From Bog-950 sp964615305 (GTDB lineage Bacteria > Bacteroidota > Bacteroidia > Chitinophagales > LD1), in NCBI GenBank assembly GCA_964615305.1, contig CAZTNA010000009.1, positions 1-64,000 on the forward strand: 64,000 nt of DNA, in the 5' to 3' direction. The translations under genes and the position numbers were made by a program. How positions within the stretch are numbered: position 1 is the first letter of the stretch; the number at the start of each line of letters is the position of its first letter. Positions 9,237 through 18,224 of this stretch are shown piece by piece. The notes beneath the pieces were generated by a model. The model saw only the letters and a list, made by a program, of their open reading frames with translations, was not told where the DNA came from and did no database searches.

Positions 9237-10115
9237 ATGAGCAAAGTGAAAGTAGGGTTGGTGCAAATGAGCTGTGTGCAAGAAGCACAACCTAACCTCA
9301 ATAAAGCCATTAAAGGAATCCGCGAAGCAGCAAAAGGTGGTGCACAGATTATTTGCCTGCAAGAACTATTTACTTCCTTATACTTCTGTGATGTAGAAGA
9401 CTATGACAACTTTAAGTTAGCTGAGTCAATTCCCGGAAAAACAACCGATGTTCTTTCAACAGTAGCCAAAGAATTAAATGTTGTAATTATTGCTTCGCTC
9501 TTTGAAAAACGTGCACAAGGAATTTACCATAACACAACAGCGGTGCTTGATGCTGACGGCACCTATTTGGGCAAGTATCGCAAAATGCACATACCGGATG
9601 ACCCTGCATTTTTCGAGAAATTTTATTTCACACCAGGTGACTTGGGTTACAAAACATTTGAAACCAAGTATGCAAAAATTGGTGTGCTTATTTGTTGGGA
9701 TCAGTGGTATCCGGAAGCTGCCCGTATTACGGCTTTAATGGGTGCGGAAATTCTCTTTTACCCAACGGCTATTGGCTGGGCTACCTCACAAGATGAGCAA
9801 ACAAATGAAGAACAGTACAACGCTTGGCAACTAATGCAACGCGCACACGCTGTAAGTAATGGTGTGCATGTAGTAAGCGTTAATCGTGTGGGTTTCGAGC
9901 AAAATGGTTTAATGAAGTTTTGGGGGGGGAGTTTTGTAAGTAACCCTTTTGGCAAATTGTTACACCTTGCCAGCCATGACAAAGAAGAAAATGCAGTTGT
10001 AGAAATTGATTTAACTAAAACCGATTTTTATCGAACTCATTGGCCATTTATGCGCGACCGTAGAATTGACTCGTATCAACCCGTAACAAAGAGATATATT
10101 GACGAAGACAAATGA
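9237..10115 (+). CDS. aguB: N-carbamoylputrescine amidohydrolase
   Basis: Hydrolyses N-carbamoylputrescine to putrescine, CO2 and ammonia, the last step of the agmatine route to polyamines. It is a cytosolic nitrilase-superfamily enzyme of 292 residues with the full catalytic triad: E43 (CLQELF), K116 (GKYRKMHIPDD) and C153 (LICWDQWYPE). The tryptophan-rich stretch after the Cys and the AIGWATSQDE segment are typical of the AguB branch. Its stop codon overlaps the aguA start (ATGA at 10112-10115), so the two are translationally coupled and form a complete pathway. Confidence 0.96.
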   Translation: MSKVKVGLVQMSCVQEAQPNLNKAIKGIREAAKGGAQIICLQELFTSLYFCDVEDYDNFKLAESIPGKTTDVLSTVAKELNVVIIASLFEKRAQGIYHNTTAVLDADGTYLGKYRKMHIPDDPAFFEKFYFTPGDLGYKTFETKYAKIGVLICWDQWYPEAARITALMGAEILFYPTAIGWATSQDEQTNEEQYNAWQLMQRAHAVSNGVHVVSVNRVGFEQNGLMKFWGGSFVSNPFGKLLHLASHDKEENAVVEIDLTKTDFYRTHWPFMRDRRIDSYQPVTKRYIDEDK

Positions 10116-11170
10116 AATTTGCTAATCCTACTCCCCGGCAGCTTGGTTTCCGTTTTCCCGCAGAATTTGCTCCACAACGAGCTATGTGGTTAAGTTGGCC
10201 ACATAAAGAGGCAAGTTGGCCTGGGAAAATCCATACGATCTATAAACCCTATTGCGATTTTGTTTGGCTGGTAGCACAAGATCAAAAAGTATGTATCAAT
10301 GTGCGCGATGAGAACATGAAAAATTTTGCCTTGGGTCAACTTCGCCATTCAGCATATAAGACATCAGAAGCATCATCAAATATTGAGTTCTACTATCACC
10401 CTACTAACGATGCCTGGTGCAGAGATCACGGCCCAGCATTTGTGTTAAGCTCCAACGAAAAGGCCATTGTTGACTGGGGTTATAATGCATGGGGCGATAA
10501 ATACCCTCCATACGATTTAGATGATGCTATACCCACTAAAATAGGTGAGCAATTGAGGGTGAAAGTATTTAACCCGGGCATAGTAATGGAAGGAGGAAGC
10601 GTGGAATTTAACGGTAAAGGAACTCTACTAACTACCACCGCTTGTTTGTTGAATAAAAATCGGAATCCGCAACTTTCGCAAAAAGAAATAGAAACATATC
10701 TTATAGAATATTACGGAGCAGATCATATTCTTTGGTTAGGAGATGGTATAGTGGGCGATGATACCGATGGTCATATTGATGATATAACCCGATTTGTGAA
10801 TCAAGATACTGTAGTTACTGTAGTTGAAGAAAGTAAGAGCGATGAAAACTATGAGCTGCTTCAGGATAATTTGAAAATACTGACCGGTATGCGCCTCGAA
10901 AACGGTAAACAGATAAATATTGTAGAGCTACCTATGCCATCGGCAGTAATTTATGAAGATCAACGCCTGCCGGCATCTTATGCCAACTTTTATATCTCGA
11001 ATAAGTATGTGGTAGTTCCCACTTTTCGAGATTCTAAAAATGACGAGAAGGCGCTGGATATTCTACAACAACAATTTTCTACACGAAAAGTAGTTGGTAT
11101 TGATTCTACCGATCTAATATGGGGTCTTGGAAGTTTTCATTGCCTTAGTCAACAAGAACCGCTGTTGTGA
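10112..11170 (+). CDS. aguA: Agmatine deiminase
   Basis: Converts agmatine to N-carbamoylputrescine and ammonia, feeding AguB directly upstream. It is a peptidyl-arginine-deiminase-family enzyme (PF04371) of 352 residues: MWLSWPHKEASWPG near residue 30, the substrate loop DAWCRDHGP, GGSVEFNGKGTLLTT, DDTDGHIDD carrying the catalytic Asp/His, and the nucleophilic Cys at about 344 in GSFHCLSQQ near the C-terminus. Overlap with aguB by ATGA argues for one operon. No agmatine-producing arginine decarboxylase lies in the window. Confidence 0.96.
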   Translation: MKFANPTPRQLGFRFPAEFAPQRAMWLSWPHKEASWPGKIHTIYKPYCDFVWLVAQDQKVCINVRDENMKNFALGQLRHSAYKTSEASSNIEFYYHPTNDAWCRDHGPAFVLSSNEKAIVDWGYNAWGDKYPPYDLDDAIPTKIGEQLRVKVFNPGIVMEGGSVEFNGKGTLLTTTACLLNKNRNPQLSQKEIETYLIEYYGADHILWLGDGIVGDDTDGHIDDITRFVNQDTVVTVVEESKSDENYELLQDNLKILTGMRLENGKQINIVELPMPSAVIYEDQRLPASYANFYISNKYVVVPTFRDSKNDEKALDILQQQFSTRKVVGIDSTDLIWGLGSFHCLSQQEPLL

Positions 11171-11214
11171 GCTGCTCCCGATTTCATTGATAACGGAATT
11201 GTAATATTGCTGTA

Positions 11215-13038
11215 ATGACTTACGAAGAGTTTAAACCGCTTCGCGACACTATTCCGAATCTGCCCGGCATTTACAAATACATGAATGCTAACGGTGACAT
11301 TATATACATAGGTAAAGCTAAGGATTTAAAGAAGCGGGTTAGTTCATATTTTACAAGTAACGATCATACACACCGCATAAAGCGGATGATACACTTTATA
11401 CACACCATAGAATTTGTAATTGTAGATACAGAGCAAGATGCATTTCTGTTAGAAAACTCACTTATCAAAAAGTATCTGCCGCGCTACAATGTAATGTTGC
11501 GCGATGATAAATCGTACCCGTTTATCTGTATTAAAAAGGAGCCTTTTCCTCGTGTGTTTTTCACAAGGAATATTATAAAGGATGGCAGCCAGTACCTTGG
11601 GCCTTACACATCGGTGTATAATGCACGCATTGTGCTTGACTTGCTAAAAGAAATATTTCCGTTGCGCACATGTAATCTTTCGCTCACGCAAAAAAATATT
11701 GATGCAGGAAAGTTTAAGGTTTGTTTGGAATACCACATTAAGAACTGTATGGGGCCATGCCAATCGCTGCAAACTGAGTCAGATTACGATGAGCAAATAC
11801 AGCAGATTAGAGATATTCTGAAAAGTAATTTTGGCTCAGTTAAAAAGTATTTAGAAAGAAAAATGGGGGACTATGCCGCTGACTTACAGTTTGAGAAAGC
11901 GGAAGAGTTTCGTCAGAAACTTGAAATACTCAGCGGCTATGAAAACAAATCAACTATCGTGAACCCGCGGCTTACAGATATTGATGTGTATGGATATACA
12001 GAAAATGAAACTGCAGCATTTGTCAATTATCTGAAAATTGTAAACGGCACTGTAGTTAAAACACGAGCACTTGAGCTGAAGCGAGTATTAGAAGAAACAC
12101 GAGAGGAGCTTTTACAACGCACTATTACGGAGCAGTCATTTTCAAATGCAGAACAACCGGCTGCCGAAATTCTGATACCTTTTGAGGTAGAGTTTCCATT
12201 TCAAAGTGTAAGGTTAACCGTACCTCAATTAGGCGATAAAAAACGACTGGTTGACTTGGCTCTAAAAAATGCTTTATACCAAAAGCAGGAACGAGTAAAA
12301 CAAACATTAAGCCCGGAGGAGAAAAAGCCTGCTTTCCGCATTATGAAAACTTTAAAAGAAGATTTAAAGTTAAAAGACCTGCCACGGCACATTGAGTGTT
12401 TCGACAATTCAAACATTCAGGGAACAAATCCGGTAAGCGCTTGTGTGGTTTTTAAAGAAGCCAAACCGAGCAAGAAAGATTACCGCCATTTTAATATTAG
12501 AACAGTTGATGGACCCAATGATTTTGCCTCTATGCACGAAGTTATATCACGCAGATACAAGAGACTGTTAGAAGAAAGTAAAGAGCTTCCACAACTTATT
12601 ATAGTAGATGGCGGGAAAGGGCAGCTTAGCAGTGCGGTGGAGGCATTAAAAGAGCTGAATGTTTATGGACAGGTGGCCATAGTAGGCATTGCTAAACGAT
12701 TAGAAGAAATTTATTTTCCTGAAGATTCGCTACCGCTTTTTATCAATAAAAAGTCTGAATCGCTGAAATTGATTCAAAAGATGCGAGACGAGGCTCATAG
12801 GTATGGCATTACCCATCACAGGCAACGCAGGAGCAACAACTCACTAAAGTCAGAATTACTCGGAGTAAAGGGTATTGGCGATAAAACTTTTGAATTGCTC
12901 CTTAAAAAGTATAAGAGTGTTAAGAAGTTAAAGGAGGTGCCGTTTAGTGACCTAGTTGAAGTTGTAGGAGAGAAGAAGGCAAAAATTTTGACACAATATT
13001 TTTCCAGTGGCGAAAGTGGGTTTGAGATTACTGAGTAA
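11215..13038 (+). CDS. uvrC: Excinuclease ABC subunit C
   Basis: Dual-incision nuclease of nucleotide excision repair, acting with UvrA (also here, at 40757) and UvrB. Domain order over 607 residues: GIY-YIG nuclease at about 19-90 (GIYKYMNANGDIIYIGKAKD), a Cys cluster (CNLS, CLEYHIKNCMGPC), a UvrB-binding UVR motif near 210-235 (DYAADLQFEKAEEFRQKL), the RNase H-like second nuclease (IECFDNSNIQG, IIVDGGKGQL) and C-terminal helix-hairpin-helix repeats (ELLGVKGIGDKT). Full length for the family. The ATG at 11215 lies 44 nt after aguA. Confidence 0.98.
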   Translation: MTYEEFKPLRDTIPNLPGIYKYMNANGDIIYIGKAKDLKKRVSSYFTSNDHTHRIKRMIHFIHTIEFVIVDTEQDAFLLENSLIKKYLPRYNVMLRDDKSYPFICIKKEPFPRVFFTRNIIKDGSQYLGPYTSVYNARIVLDLLKEIFPLRTCNLSLTQKNIDAGKFKVCLEYHIKNCMGPCQSLQTESDYDEQIQQIRDILKSNFGSVKKYLERKMGDYAADLQFEKAEEFRQKLEILSGYENKSTIVNPRLTDIDVYGYTENETAAFVNYLKIVNGTVVKTRALELKRVLEETREELLQRTITEQSFSNAEQPAAEILIPFEVEFPFQSVRLTVPQLGDKKRLVDLALKNALYQKQERVKQTLSPEEKKPAFRIMKTLKEDLKLKDLPRHIECFDNSNIQGTNPVSACVVFKEAKPSKKDYRHFNIRTVDGPNDFASMHEVISRRYKRLLEESKELPQLIIVDGGKGQLSSAVEALKELNVYGQVAIVGIAKRLEEIYFPEDSLPLFINKKSESLKLIQKMRDEAHRYGITHHRQRRSNNSLKSELLGVKGIGDKTFELLLKKYKSVKKLKEVPFSDLVEVVGEKKAKILTQYFSSGESGFEITE

Positions 13039-13090
13039 GCCCGCTTTTTATACATTTATTTATTACTACAAACCCAATTAATACTGCTAT

Positions 13091-13714
13091 ATGAAAAGTG
13101 TTTTGTTCTTTTTTATCGCCTTTTTATTTACCCCGAATTTGTTTGCTCAAGATCCTAAAGAGATTTTCACCGCTGAGAAAATGAATTTTTTAGGGCTTGA
13201 TTATTCGCGGGCAAAATTTGCCTTGCCGGACGTTAAACCTGCCGATTACAAAAAGACATATTTCGATGCATGGAACAATGCCATATCTCACGACAACGAG
13301 CGATTTAACAAAGAAAGTACTTTCGAAAAAGTGGGAGGAGTAAGCGTTGATCTTACAACGGTTAACCGAAGAAATGCTGCCATGAACATAGAGGAAGCTA
13401 TTGGAAAACCTGAAGGTGGCTTAACTCAGTCGAGCATTGAGAATGTGATAGCTGACTATAAAGACGTTTGGAAAAAACAAGGCCTTGCCATGGTAATAAT
13501 TGTTGAAAGCATGAGCAAAGCCGCAGGTAAAATGGTAGCACACATCGTATTTTTCGACATTGCTACCCGCAAAGTATTGCTCACAAAAAAAATGGAGGGT
13601 GATGCCGGAGGCCCGGGGTTGGTTAACTATTGGACAAATCCGGTGAGCTTAATTTTTCGTGAGATCGCAAAAACAAAGTTTACAGAGTGGAAAAAAGAGG
13701 TAATGAAAAAATAG
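13091..13714 (+). CDS. Exported protein of unknown function
   Basis: 207 residues with a signal peptide (KSVLFFFIAFLFTPNLFAQ, cleavage before DPKEIF). The mature part is a single alpha/beta domain with no cysteine and no repeat. I do not recognise a named family. It resembles small periplasmic proteins of Bacteroidota; visible features are an early FTAEKMNFLGLDYSRAKF, a central hydrophobic strand GLAMVIIVESM, and AHIVFFDIATRKVLLTKKMEG, where a strand pair and basic turn suggest a beta sheet. It lies 52 nt after uvrC and 58 nt before an ABC exporter gene on the same strand. Confidence 0.55.
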   Translation: MKSVLFFFIAFLFTPNLFAQDPKEIFTAEKMNFLGLDYSRAKFALPDVKPADYKKTYFDAWNNAISHDNERFNKESTFEKVGGVSVDLTTVNRRNAAMNIEEAIGKPEGGLTQSSIENVIADYKDVWKKQGLAMVIIVESMSKAAGKMVAHIVFFDIATRKVLLTKKMEGDAGGPGLVNYWTNPVSLIFREIAKTKFTEWKKEVMKK

Positions 13715-13772
13715 CATACGCTATCAACTGAAATTACCGGTTAATCTAAGCGGTTATATTCGCTGCCGCTTC

Positions 13773-15542
13773 ATGCCAGTGTCTTCAAAAAAACAACTTA
13801 TAGATTTTCACTTGTTAGGTCGCATTGTACGACTGGCAAACCCGTACAAAGGAATTTTTTATACATCTATTTTACTTTCATTGGTGTTGGCTATTGTAGC
13901 TCCGCTTCGGCCTTGGTTGGTAAAACATGCCATTGACGGCTACATCAGTAGTTTTAACGTTGAACAACTAAAAACCTTCTGCGTATGGATGGTGGTGTTG
14001 CTCATTGCGGAAAGTTTGTTGCGCTATTTTTTTGCATATATCACCGCATGGCTCGGTCAAAGTATTATTCGCGATATGCGGGTGCGTGTGTTCAGTCATA
14101 TTATTCACTCGCGCTTAAAATATTTTGATAACACTCCAATTGGAACAGCTACCACACGCACTATAACAGATATTGAGTCTATCAATGACACTTTTAGCGA
14201 AGGGCTTATTACCATAGTTTCTGATATACTAACCATTCTATTGGTAATGGGTTTTATGATTTCTATAAACATAAAACTTGCACTGGTGAGTGTGGCAGTG
14301 TTGCCTTTTTTGATTCTGATTACTCGTTGGTTTCAGGAAGGCGTTAAAAAATCTTTTCAAGATGAACGAACTCAAATTGCCCGGCTGAATGCATTTTTGC
14401 AAGAGCATATTACCGGTATGCGAGTTATTCAGATTTTTGCTGTTGAAGAGAAAGAGAAACGAAAGTTTGAAAATATAAATGCCGAGCTACGTGATGCTAA
14501 CATACGTGGAATATGGTATTACTCCTTGTTTTTCCCGGCAGTCGAAATTTGCCTGGCTGTTGCTATAGGCTGCTCAATTTGGTATGCATCTAAACTAATT
14601 TTGGGAAGAGAAATTGACAATGTAGGTGTTATCTCTGCCTTCATTCTTTATATCAATATGCTTTTTCGCCCGCTAAGGTTTATAGCTGACAAAGTGAATA
14701 TTATTCAGCGAGGGCTGGTGGCGTCAGAGCGTGTTTTCAAGTTGCTTGACCAGAATGAATCTATTACAAACAATGGAACGTATGCACCGGAATCTATTCA
14801 GGGTAAAATTTCATTCGATAACGTTTCGTTTGCTTACAACCCTCCCGACAATGTTTTAAAGAGGATTTCGTTTGAATTGCCTGCCGGAGAGACACTTGCT
14901 ATAGTTGGCGCAACGGGCTCCGGTAAAACTTCTACCATATCTATCCTTGGAAGGTTTTATGAAATAAGTGATGGAGCTATTAAACTTGATGACGTTGATA
15001 TTAGAGATTACGAACTGTCTGCGCTGCGTTCAAAAATGAGTGTAGTATTGCAGGATGTATTCTTGTTTGCCGGAAGTGTTTATGATAACATAACACTGCG
15101 CAACCATCATATATCTGAACAGGAAGTAGTGCGTGCTGCCAGGTTGGTGGGGGCGCATAATTTTATAGAAAAATTACCGGGAGGCTATAACTATATGGTA
15201 ATGGAAAGAGGCGCTACGCTCAGTATGGGGCAACGCCAGTTAATATCATTTGTTCGTGCATTAGTATATAACCCGCGTATTCTCATTCTTGATGAGGCAA
15301 CATCTAGCATAGATTCGGAAAGTGAACAGCTCATTCAGCATGCTATTGATACTCTCGTAAAAGAACGTACGTCTATTGTAATTGCACATCGCCTGTCAAC
15401 TATCCGCAAAGCGCACAAAATTATGGTACTTGATAAAGGGGAATTAAAAGAATTTGGCCAGCATGAAGAACTTATTTTGCTGAATGGCTATTACAAGAAA
15501 CTGTATGATATGCAGTTTATGAAGCAGCGCGAAACTGTTTAG
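13773..15542 (+). CDS. MsbA-like ABC exporter (fused permease and ATPase)
   Basis: A 589-residue half-transporter that works as a homodimer in the inner membrane. Residues about 1-320 form six transmembrane helices (for example FYTSILLSLVLAIVAPLRPWL). The ATPase domain from about 345 has Walker A GATGSGKTS, Q-loop VVLQDVFLF, signature LSMGQRQ, Walker B ILILDEATS and the H-loop IAHRLST. Relatives flip lipid A-core, lipids or drugs. The convergent neighbour is lptC (4 nt away), which fits an envelope-lipid role but does not prove it. Two or more MsbA paralogues per genome are common, so I give no symbol. Confidence 0.9.
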   Translation: MPVSSKKQLIDFHLLGRIVRLANPYKGIFYTSILLSLVLAIVAPLRPWLVKHAIDGYISSFNVEQLKTFCVWMVVLLIAESLLRYFFAYITAWLGQSIIRDMRVRVFSHIIHSRLKYFDNTPIGTATTRTITDIESINDTFSEGLITIVSDILTILLVMGFMISINIKLALVSVAVLPFLILITRWFQEGVKKSFQDERTQIARLNAFLQEHITGMRVIQIFAVEEKEKRKFENINAELRDANIRGIWYYSLFFPAVEICLAVAIGCSIWYASKLILGREIDNVGVISAFILYINMLFRPLRFIADKVNIIQRGLVASERVFKLLDQNESITNNGTYAPESIQGKISFDNVSFAYNPPDNVLKRISFELPAGETLAIVGATGSGKTSTISILGRFYEISDGAIKLDDVDIRDYELSALRSKMSVVLQDVFLFAGSVYDNITLRNHHISEQEVVRAARLVGAHNFIEKLPGGYNYMVMERGATLSMGQRQLISFVRALVYNPRILILDEATSSIDSESEQLIQHAIDTLVKERTSIVIAHRLSTIRKAHKIMVLDKGELKEFGQHEELILLNGYYKKLYDMQFMKQRETV

Positions 15543-15546
15543 CCGA

Positions 15547-16119
15547 TTATTCCAGTTCGCTTGTTTTTACCTTGATGGTTCCGGTTATACGCTTAATTGT
15601 GTAGTTGCTAAAATTTTCGTCAGCTATCATACCGTTGCCATAAATTATCTCGTCAGCAGTAGAAATTTTTACAAAAGAATTGGAGTAGATAATTTTTTTG
15701 TCTTCATCCCAAATCAATTCATCGGTGTTTAGATGTTCGCCTTTATTGTTTACTACCACTACACTATCACGAGCAGTCATTGATTTGCTGTTTTCAATAG
15801 CAGTAGCGTAACGGGCTGTCAGTTTACTTTCAATAGCATGATTAGCATCAAAAAAAAGTATCTGTATACCATCAGTAAATTCGAGGTAGGGCTTTTCTGT
15901 GTTGTGTCTTGTGGCGGTTGGGCCGCTGGCCTGAATCCGCACCACACCATTGTCTGAGTAGTTTATTTGCACGTTTGTTCCGTGCTCAATATTGACGTTA
16001 GCGCGCGAAGTAATCAGCTTGGCCTCCTCCAATGAATTTTTGCAGGACGAAAAAAGTAAGATAAAAAAACTACAAGCCACTAACGAAAGGAATTGGTTTT
16101 TTGTTTCGTAGTTCGTCAT
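15547..16119 (-). CDS. lptC: LPS export protein LptC (lipoprotein form)
   Basis: LptC links the inner-membrane LptBFG transporter to the periplasmic LptA bridge that carries LPS to the outer membrane. The start at 16119 (MTNYETKNQF) gives a short hydrophobic stretch ending in lipobox LLFSSC, so this version is a lipoprotein. Residues after it (RANVNIEHGTNVQINYSDNG, TARYATAIENSKSMTARDSVVVVN) carry the beta-jellyroll pattern of the LptC/OstA fold. At about 190 residues it is of normal size. A start 15 codons upstream would overlap the preceding gene. The 5' end, including the start codon, lies in a degenerate 7-nt repeat (16105-16139). Confidence 0.85.
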   Translation of the reverse strand: MTNYETKNQFLSLVACSFFILLFSSCKNSLEEAKLITSRANVNIEHGTNVQINYSDNGVVRIQASGPTATRHNTEKPYLEFTDGIQILFFDANHAIESKLTARYATAIENSKSMTARDSVVVVNNKGEHLNTDELIWDEDKKIIYSNSFVKISTADEIIYGNGMIADENFSNYTIKRITGTIKVKTSELE

Positions 16120-16139
16120 TCGAAAATTGTAGTTTACTA
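16105..16139 (-). repeat. Degenerate heptamer array over the lptC start
   Basis: Read on the plus strand: TTCGTAG TTCGTCA TTCGAAA ATTGTAG TTTACTA, five units of seven with drifting sequence. The lptC start codon (16117-16119) sits inside it. The match to a 7-nt period is weaker than at the other arrays. Confidence 0.45.
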
Positions 16140-17456
16140 GTCGAGCTTGCGCTTTACAAACCAAATATCATTCAGTACAAAACCGAACGTTAGTTTGTAG
16201 TAGTTTTCGCGGATTACATCTTTTCCACTTCCGCCTCTTGTACCAATGTCTGCACTAACATTTAATCGCGCCACATTTTTAAAAGGAAACCCTAATCCAA
16301 GCGTGCCGCCAGCTTCGCTTAGCGCTTTGCCGTTGTATATTATTTCGCTTTTGCCGTAGTACCCACCTAAGCGATACTGTACCCTATTGAAAAATTTACG
16401 GTTATCATCAAACTTAGGTGTAACCTGAAACCCAAAAGATAATTTCCAACTGTTTCCTAAACCGGCATTATTCAGAGGCGAGCTGTACTTTTGCCAGTTC
16501 ATGAATTTGAAATCGGCACCAAGCATCCAAAAACGCTCATTACCAAACATTACACCGGCACCTAAGTTAAAGGGCAGATTTATTTTTGTTTTTTGTTCAA
16601 AAGAACTGGAGGGAGTGTCAACAGCAATGAATCCATAAGTGGCATCATAATAAAAACGCTCCCAATAGTTCGAAAGTTTGGCAGTCATTTTCATGCCGCC
16701 AGACCCATACGCTCCAACAGTTACAAAAATATCGTTGCGAGCATCGGGGTTATCGTTATTATGAAATATTCTCCGGTTATATTGAACACCTACGCTGTAT
16801 ACGAAACTTTTTACGTTTAAGTTGGTAACATTACGCGAACTGTATGCTCCGGAAGTATCCGAGAACGAAATGCTTTTTTGATAATCTAATTTGCCGAATA
16901 CAAATCCAAGATTAGCTCCTATAGAAAACCCTTTTATTTTATAAGCCCCACCTACATAAGCCTGGTAAAGCGAACCTTTGCCACTGTATATCTGTCTGAA
17001 ATTTCCTATTGACGAGTCGTTGAAATTCTGGATAAAGTTGTAGTTTATGTTGGTGAAAGGTAAAAGACCAATGCTAAAACCCATGCTGTTACGCTTTAAG
17101 GGTGGGGCAAAACCAAGGGCAAAATGATTGATGGAGCCCTGTGTGCTTTTGTACAGCGAATCTTTTGTAGCAATGTTTACACCATCAAGATTAGCGCCAA
17201 TTTCGATAGTTGTTCTTGTAAGCGAAGCGTATGAAGCAGGATTTGTAAAGTTGATGTTTACCCCGCTGGCATAAGGGGCGGCTATTTCGCCCATTGCTTT
17301 ATTAGCAGAGAAAACTGTAGAGCGAACATACCCAAGGCCGTAGCGAGAATACGGAGAAGCTGCCTGGCCAAATAAATGCAGAGTATTGAATGTGGAATAT
17401 TGTAGAACTAAGAAGCAGATAAACGACAGTAAATTTTTCTTACCTGCAGGATTCAT
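16137..17456 (-). CDS. FadL/OmpP1-like outer-membrane beta-barrel protein
   Basis: About 439 residues from the ATG at 17456 (MNPAGKKNLLSFICFLVLQY), which opens a signal peptide ending near LFGQA. The mature protein starts ASPYSRYGLGYV and has the NPAS motif (FTNPASYASL) seen in FadL/OmpP1-type channels, then alternating aromatic/glycine strands to the C-terminus (LTFGFVLNDIWF). A further in-frame ATG 15 codons upstream would translate a 7-nt repeat and is rejected. Its place between coaX and lptC recurs in Bacteroidota as I remember them. Substrate unknown. Confidence 0.75.
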   Translation of the reverse strand: MNPAGKKNLLSFICFLVLQYSTFNTLHLFGQAASPYSRYGLGYVRSTVFSANKAMGEIAAPYASGVNINFTNPASYASLTRTTIEIGANLDGVNIATKDSLYKSTQGSINHFALGFAPPLKRNSMGFSIGLLPFTNINYNFIQNFNDSSIGNFRQIYSGKGSLYQAYVGGAYKIKGFSIGANLGFVFGKLDYQKSISFSDTSGAYSSRNVTNLNVKSFVYSVGVQYNRRIFHNNDNPDARNDIFVTVGAYGSGGMKMTAKLSNYWERFYYDATYGFIAVDTPSSSFEQKTKINLPFNLGAGVMFGNERFWMLGADFKFMNWQKYSSPLNNAGLGNSWKLSFGFQVTPKFDDNRKFFNRVQYRLGGYYGKSEIIYNGKALSEAGGTLGLGFPFKNVARLNVSADIGTRGGSGKDVIRENYYKLTFGFVLNDIWFVKRKLD

Positions 17457-17470
17457 TAAAAACCTATTAT

Positions 17471-17498
17471 AAACCGTAAGCCGTAAACCGTAAACTGA
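17471..17498. repeat. Four-copy heptamer array AAACCGT
   Basis: AAACCGT AAGCCGT AAACCGT AAACTGA, exactly 28 nt, in the short gap between coaX and the barrel gene. On the minus strand it stays open and would read as GLRLTVY-like residues just ahead of the barrel start. Confidence 0.85.
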
Positions 17499-17510
17499 CA
17501 ACGTATTTTT

Positions 17511-18224
17511 TTAGATGTTGTTATTCAATATGATATTAAGCCCTTCCAGGACTAAATAAGGGCGGGCAAATATCTCAGATTCCATCACAGTAGCAAACAA
17601 AGCCGCATCGCCCCCTGTAGCCACCACTCTAAGACCGTTGTAACGGTGGTTATACTCTTTTATTACGCCTTCTACTTCGTGTTTTATTCCATTTACCACA
17701 CCGCTTAAAATGCTGGTGTCAGTATCAGTTCCGGTTAAGTCAAATTTTTTGTGCCTTAAAGGGCTAATCAACGGAAGTCTAGCTGTGTAGTTTTTTAACG
17801 CTTTAAAACGCATAGTCATGCCTGGTGAAATAGCACCGCCTTTATACTCGTTTTTCCGGCTTACAAAGTCATAAGTGATACACGTGCCAAAGTCAATCTT
17901 TAATACTGGGGTGCTTCGAAACAAATCATTCGCAGCCACAGCTCCTGCAATGCGATCTGGACCTAAAGTTTTTGGTGTTGTGTATAGATTGTGCACAGGT
18001 AGTTTTAATCTATCAGAAAACTCAATTGTGTTCACTTTGGTTCTACGCAATTTTAAGAGCAGTGAGTTATTACTGCCCGTTTTTGAAACTATCACATTTT
18101 CTATGCTCTGCTCACGAAGGGCTTTGTCCAACTGTTTTTCCGTTGAAAATACATCAAGAAAAGCGTACTGATCAAACAGACCGACTTTTGTTTTGGTGTT
18201 TCCGATATCTATGCTAAGGTTCAT
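17511..18224 (-). CDS. coaX: Type III pantothenate kinase
   Basis: Phosphorylates pantothenate, the first step of coenzyme A synthesis. 237 residues of ASKHA fold: N-terminal phosphate-binding DIGNTKTKVGLFD (residues 6-18), the pantothenate-site motif GPDRIAG, catalytic-region DFGTCITYD, KGGAISPGM, and the adenosine motif VVATGGDA near the C-terminus. CoaX uses a monovalent cation and resists feedback by CoA. Its start overlaps the stop of the preceding CapA-like gene (ATGA at 18221-18224), so the two are translationally coupled. Confidence 0.96.
   Translation of the reverse strand: MNLSIDIGNTKTKVGLFDQYAFLDVFSTEKQLDKALREQSIENVIVSKTGSNNSLLLKLRRTKVNTIEFSDRLKLPVHNLYTTPKTLGPDRIAGAVAANDLFRSTPVLKIDFGTCITYDFVSRKNEYKGGAISPGMTMRFKALKNYTARLPLISPLRHKKFDLTGTDTDTSILSGVVNGIKHEVEGVIKEYNHRYNGLRVVATGGDAALFATVMESEIFARPYLVLEGLNIILNNNI

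Noticed and set aside
17471..17498. Heptamers as telomere-like repeats (compare plant TTTAGGG)
   Set aside because: Only four units, internal in a chromosome, and different heptamers at each locus.
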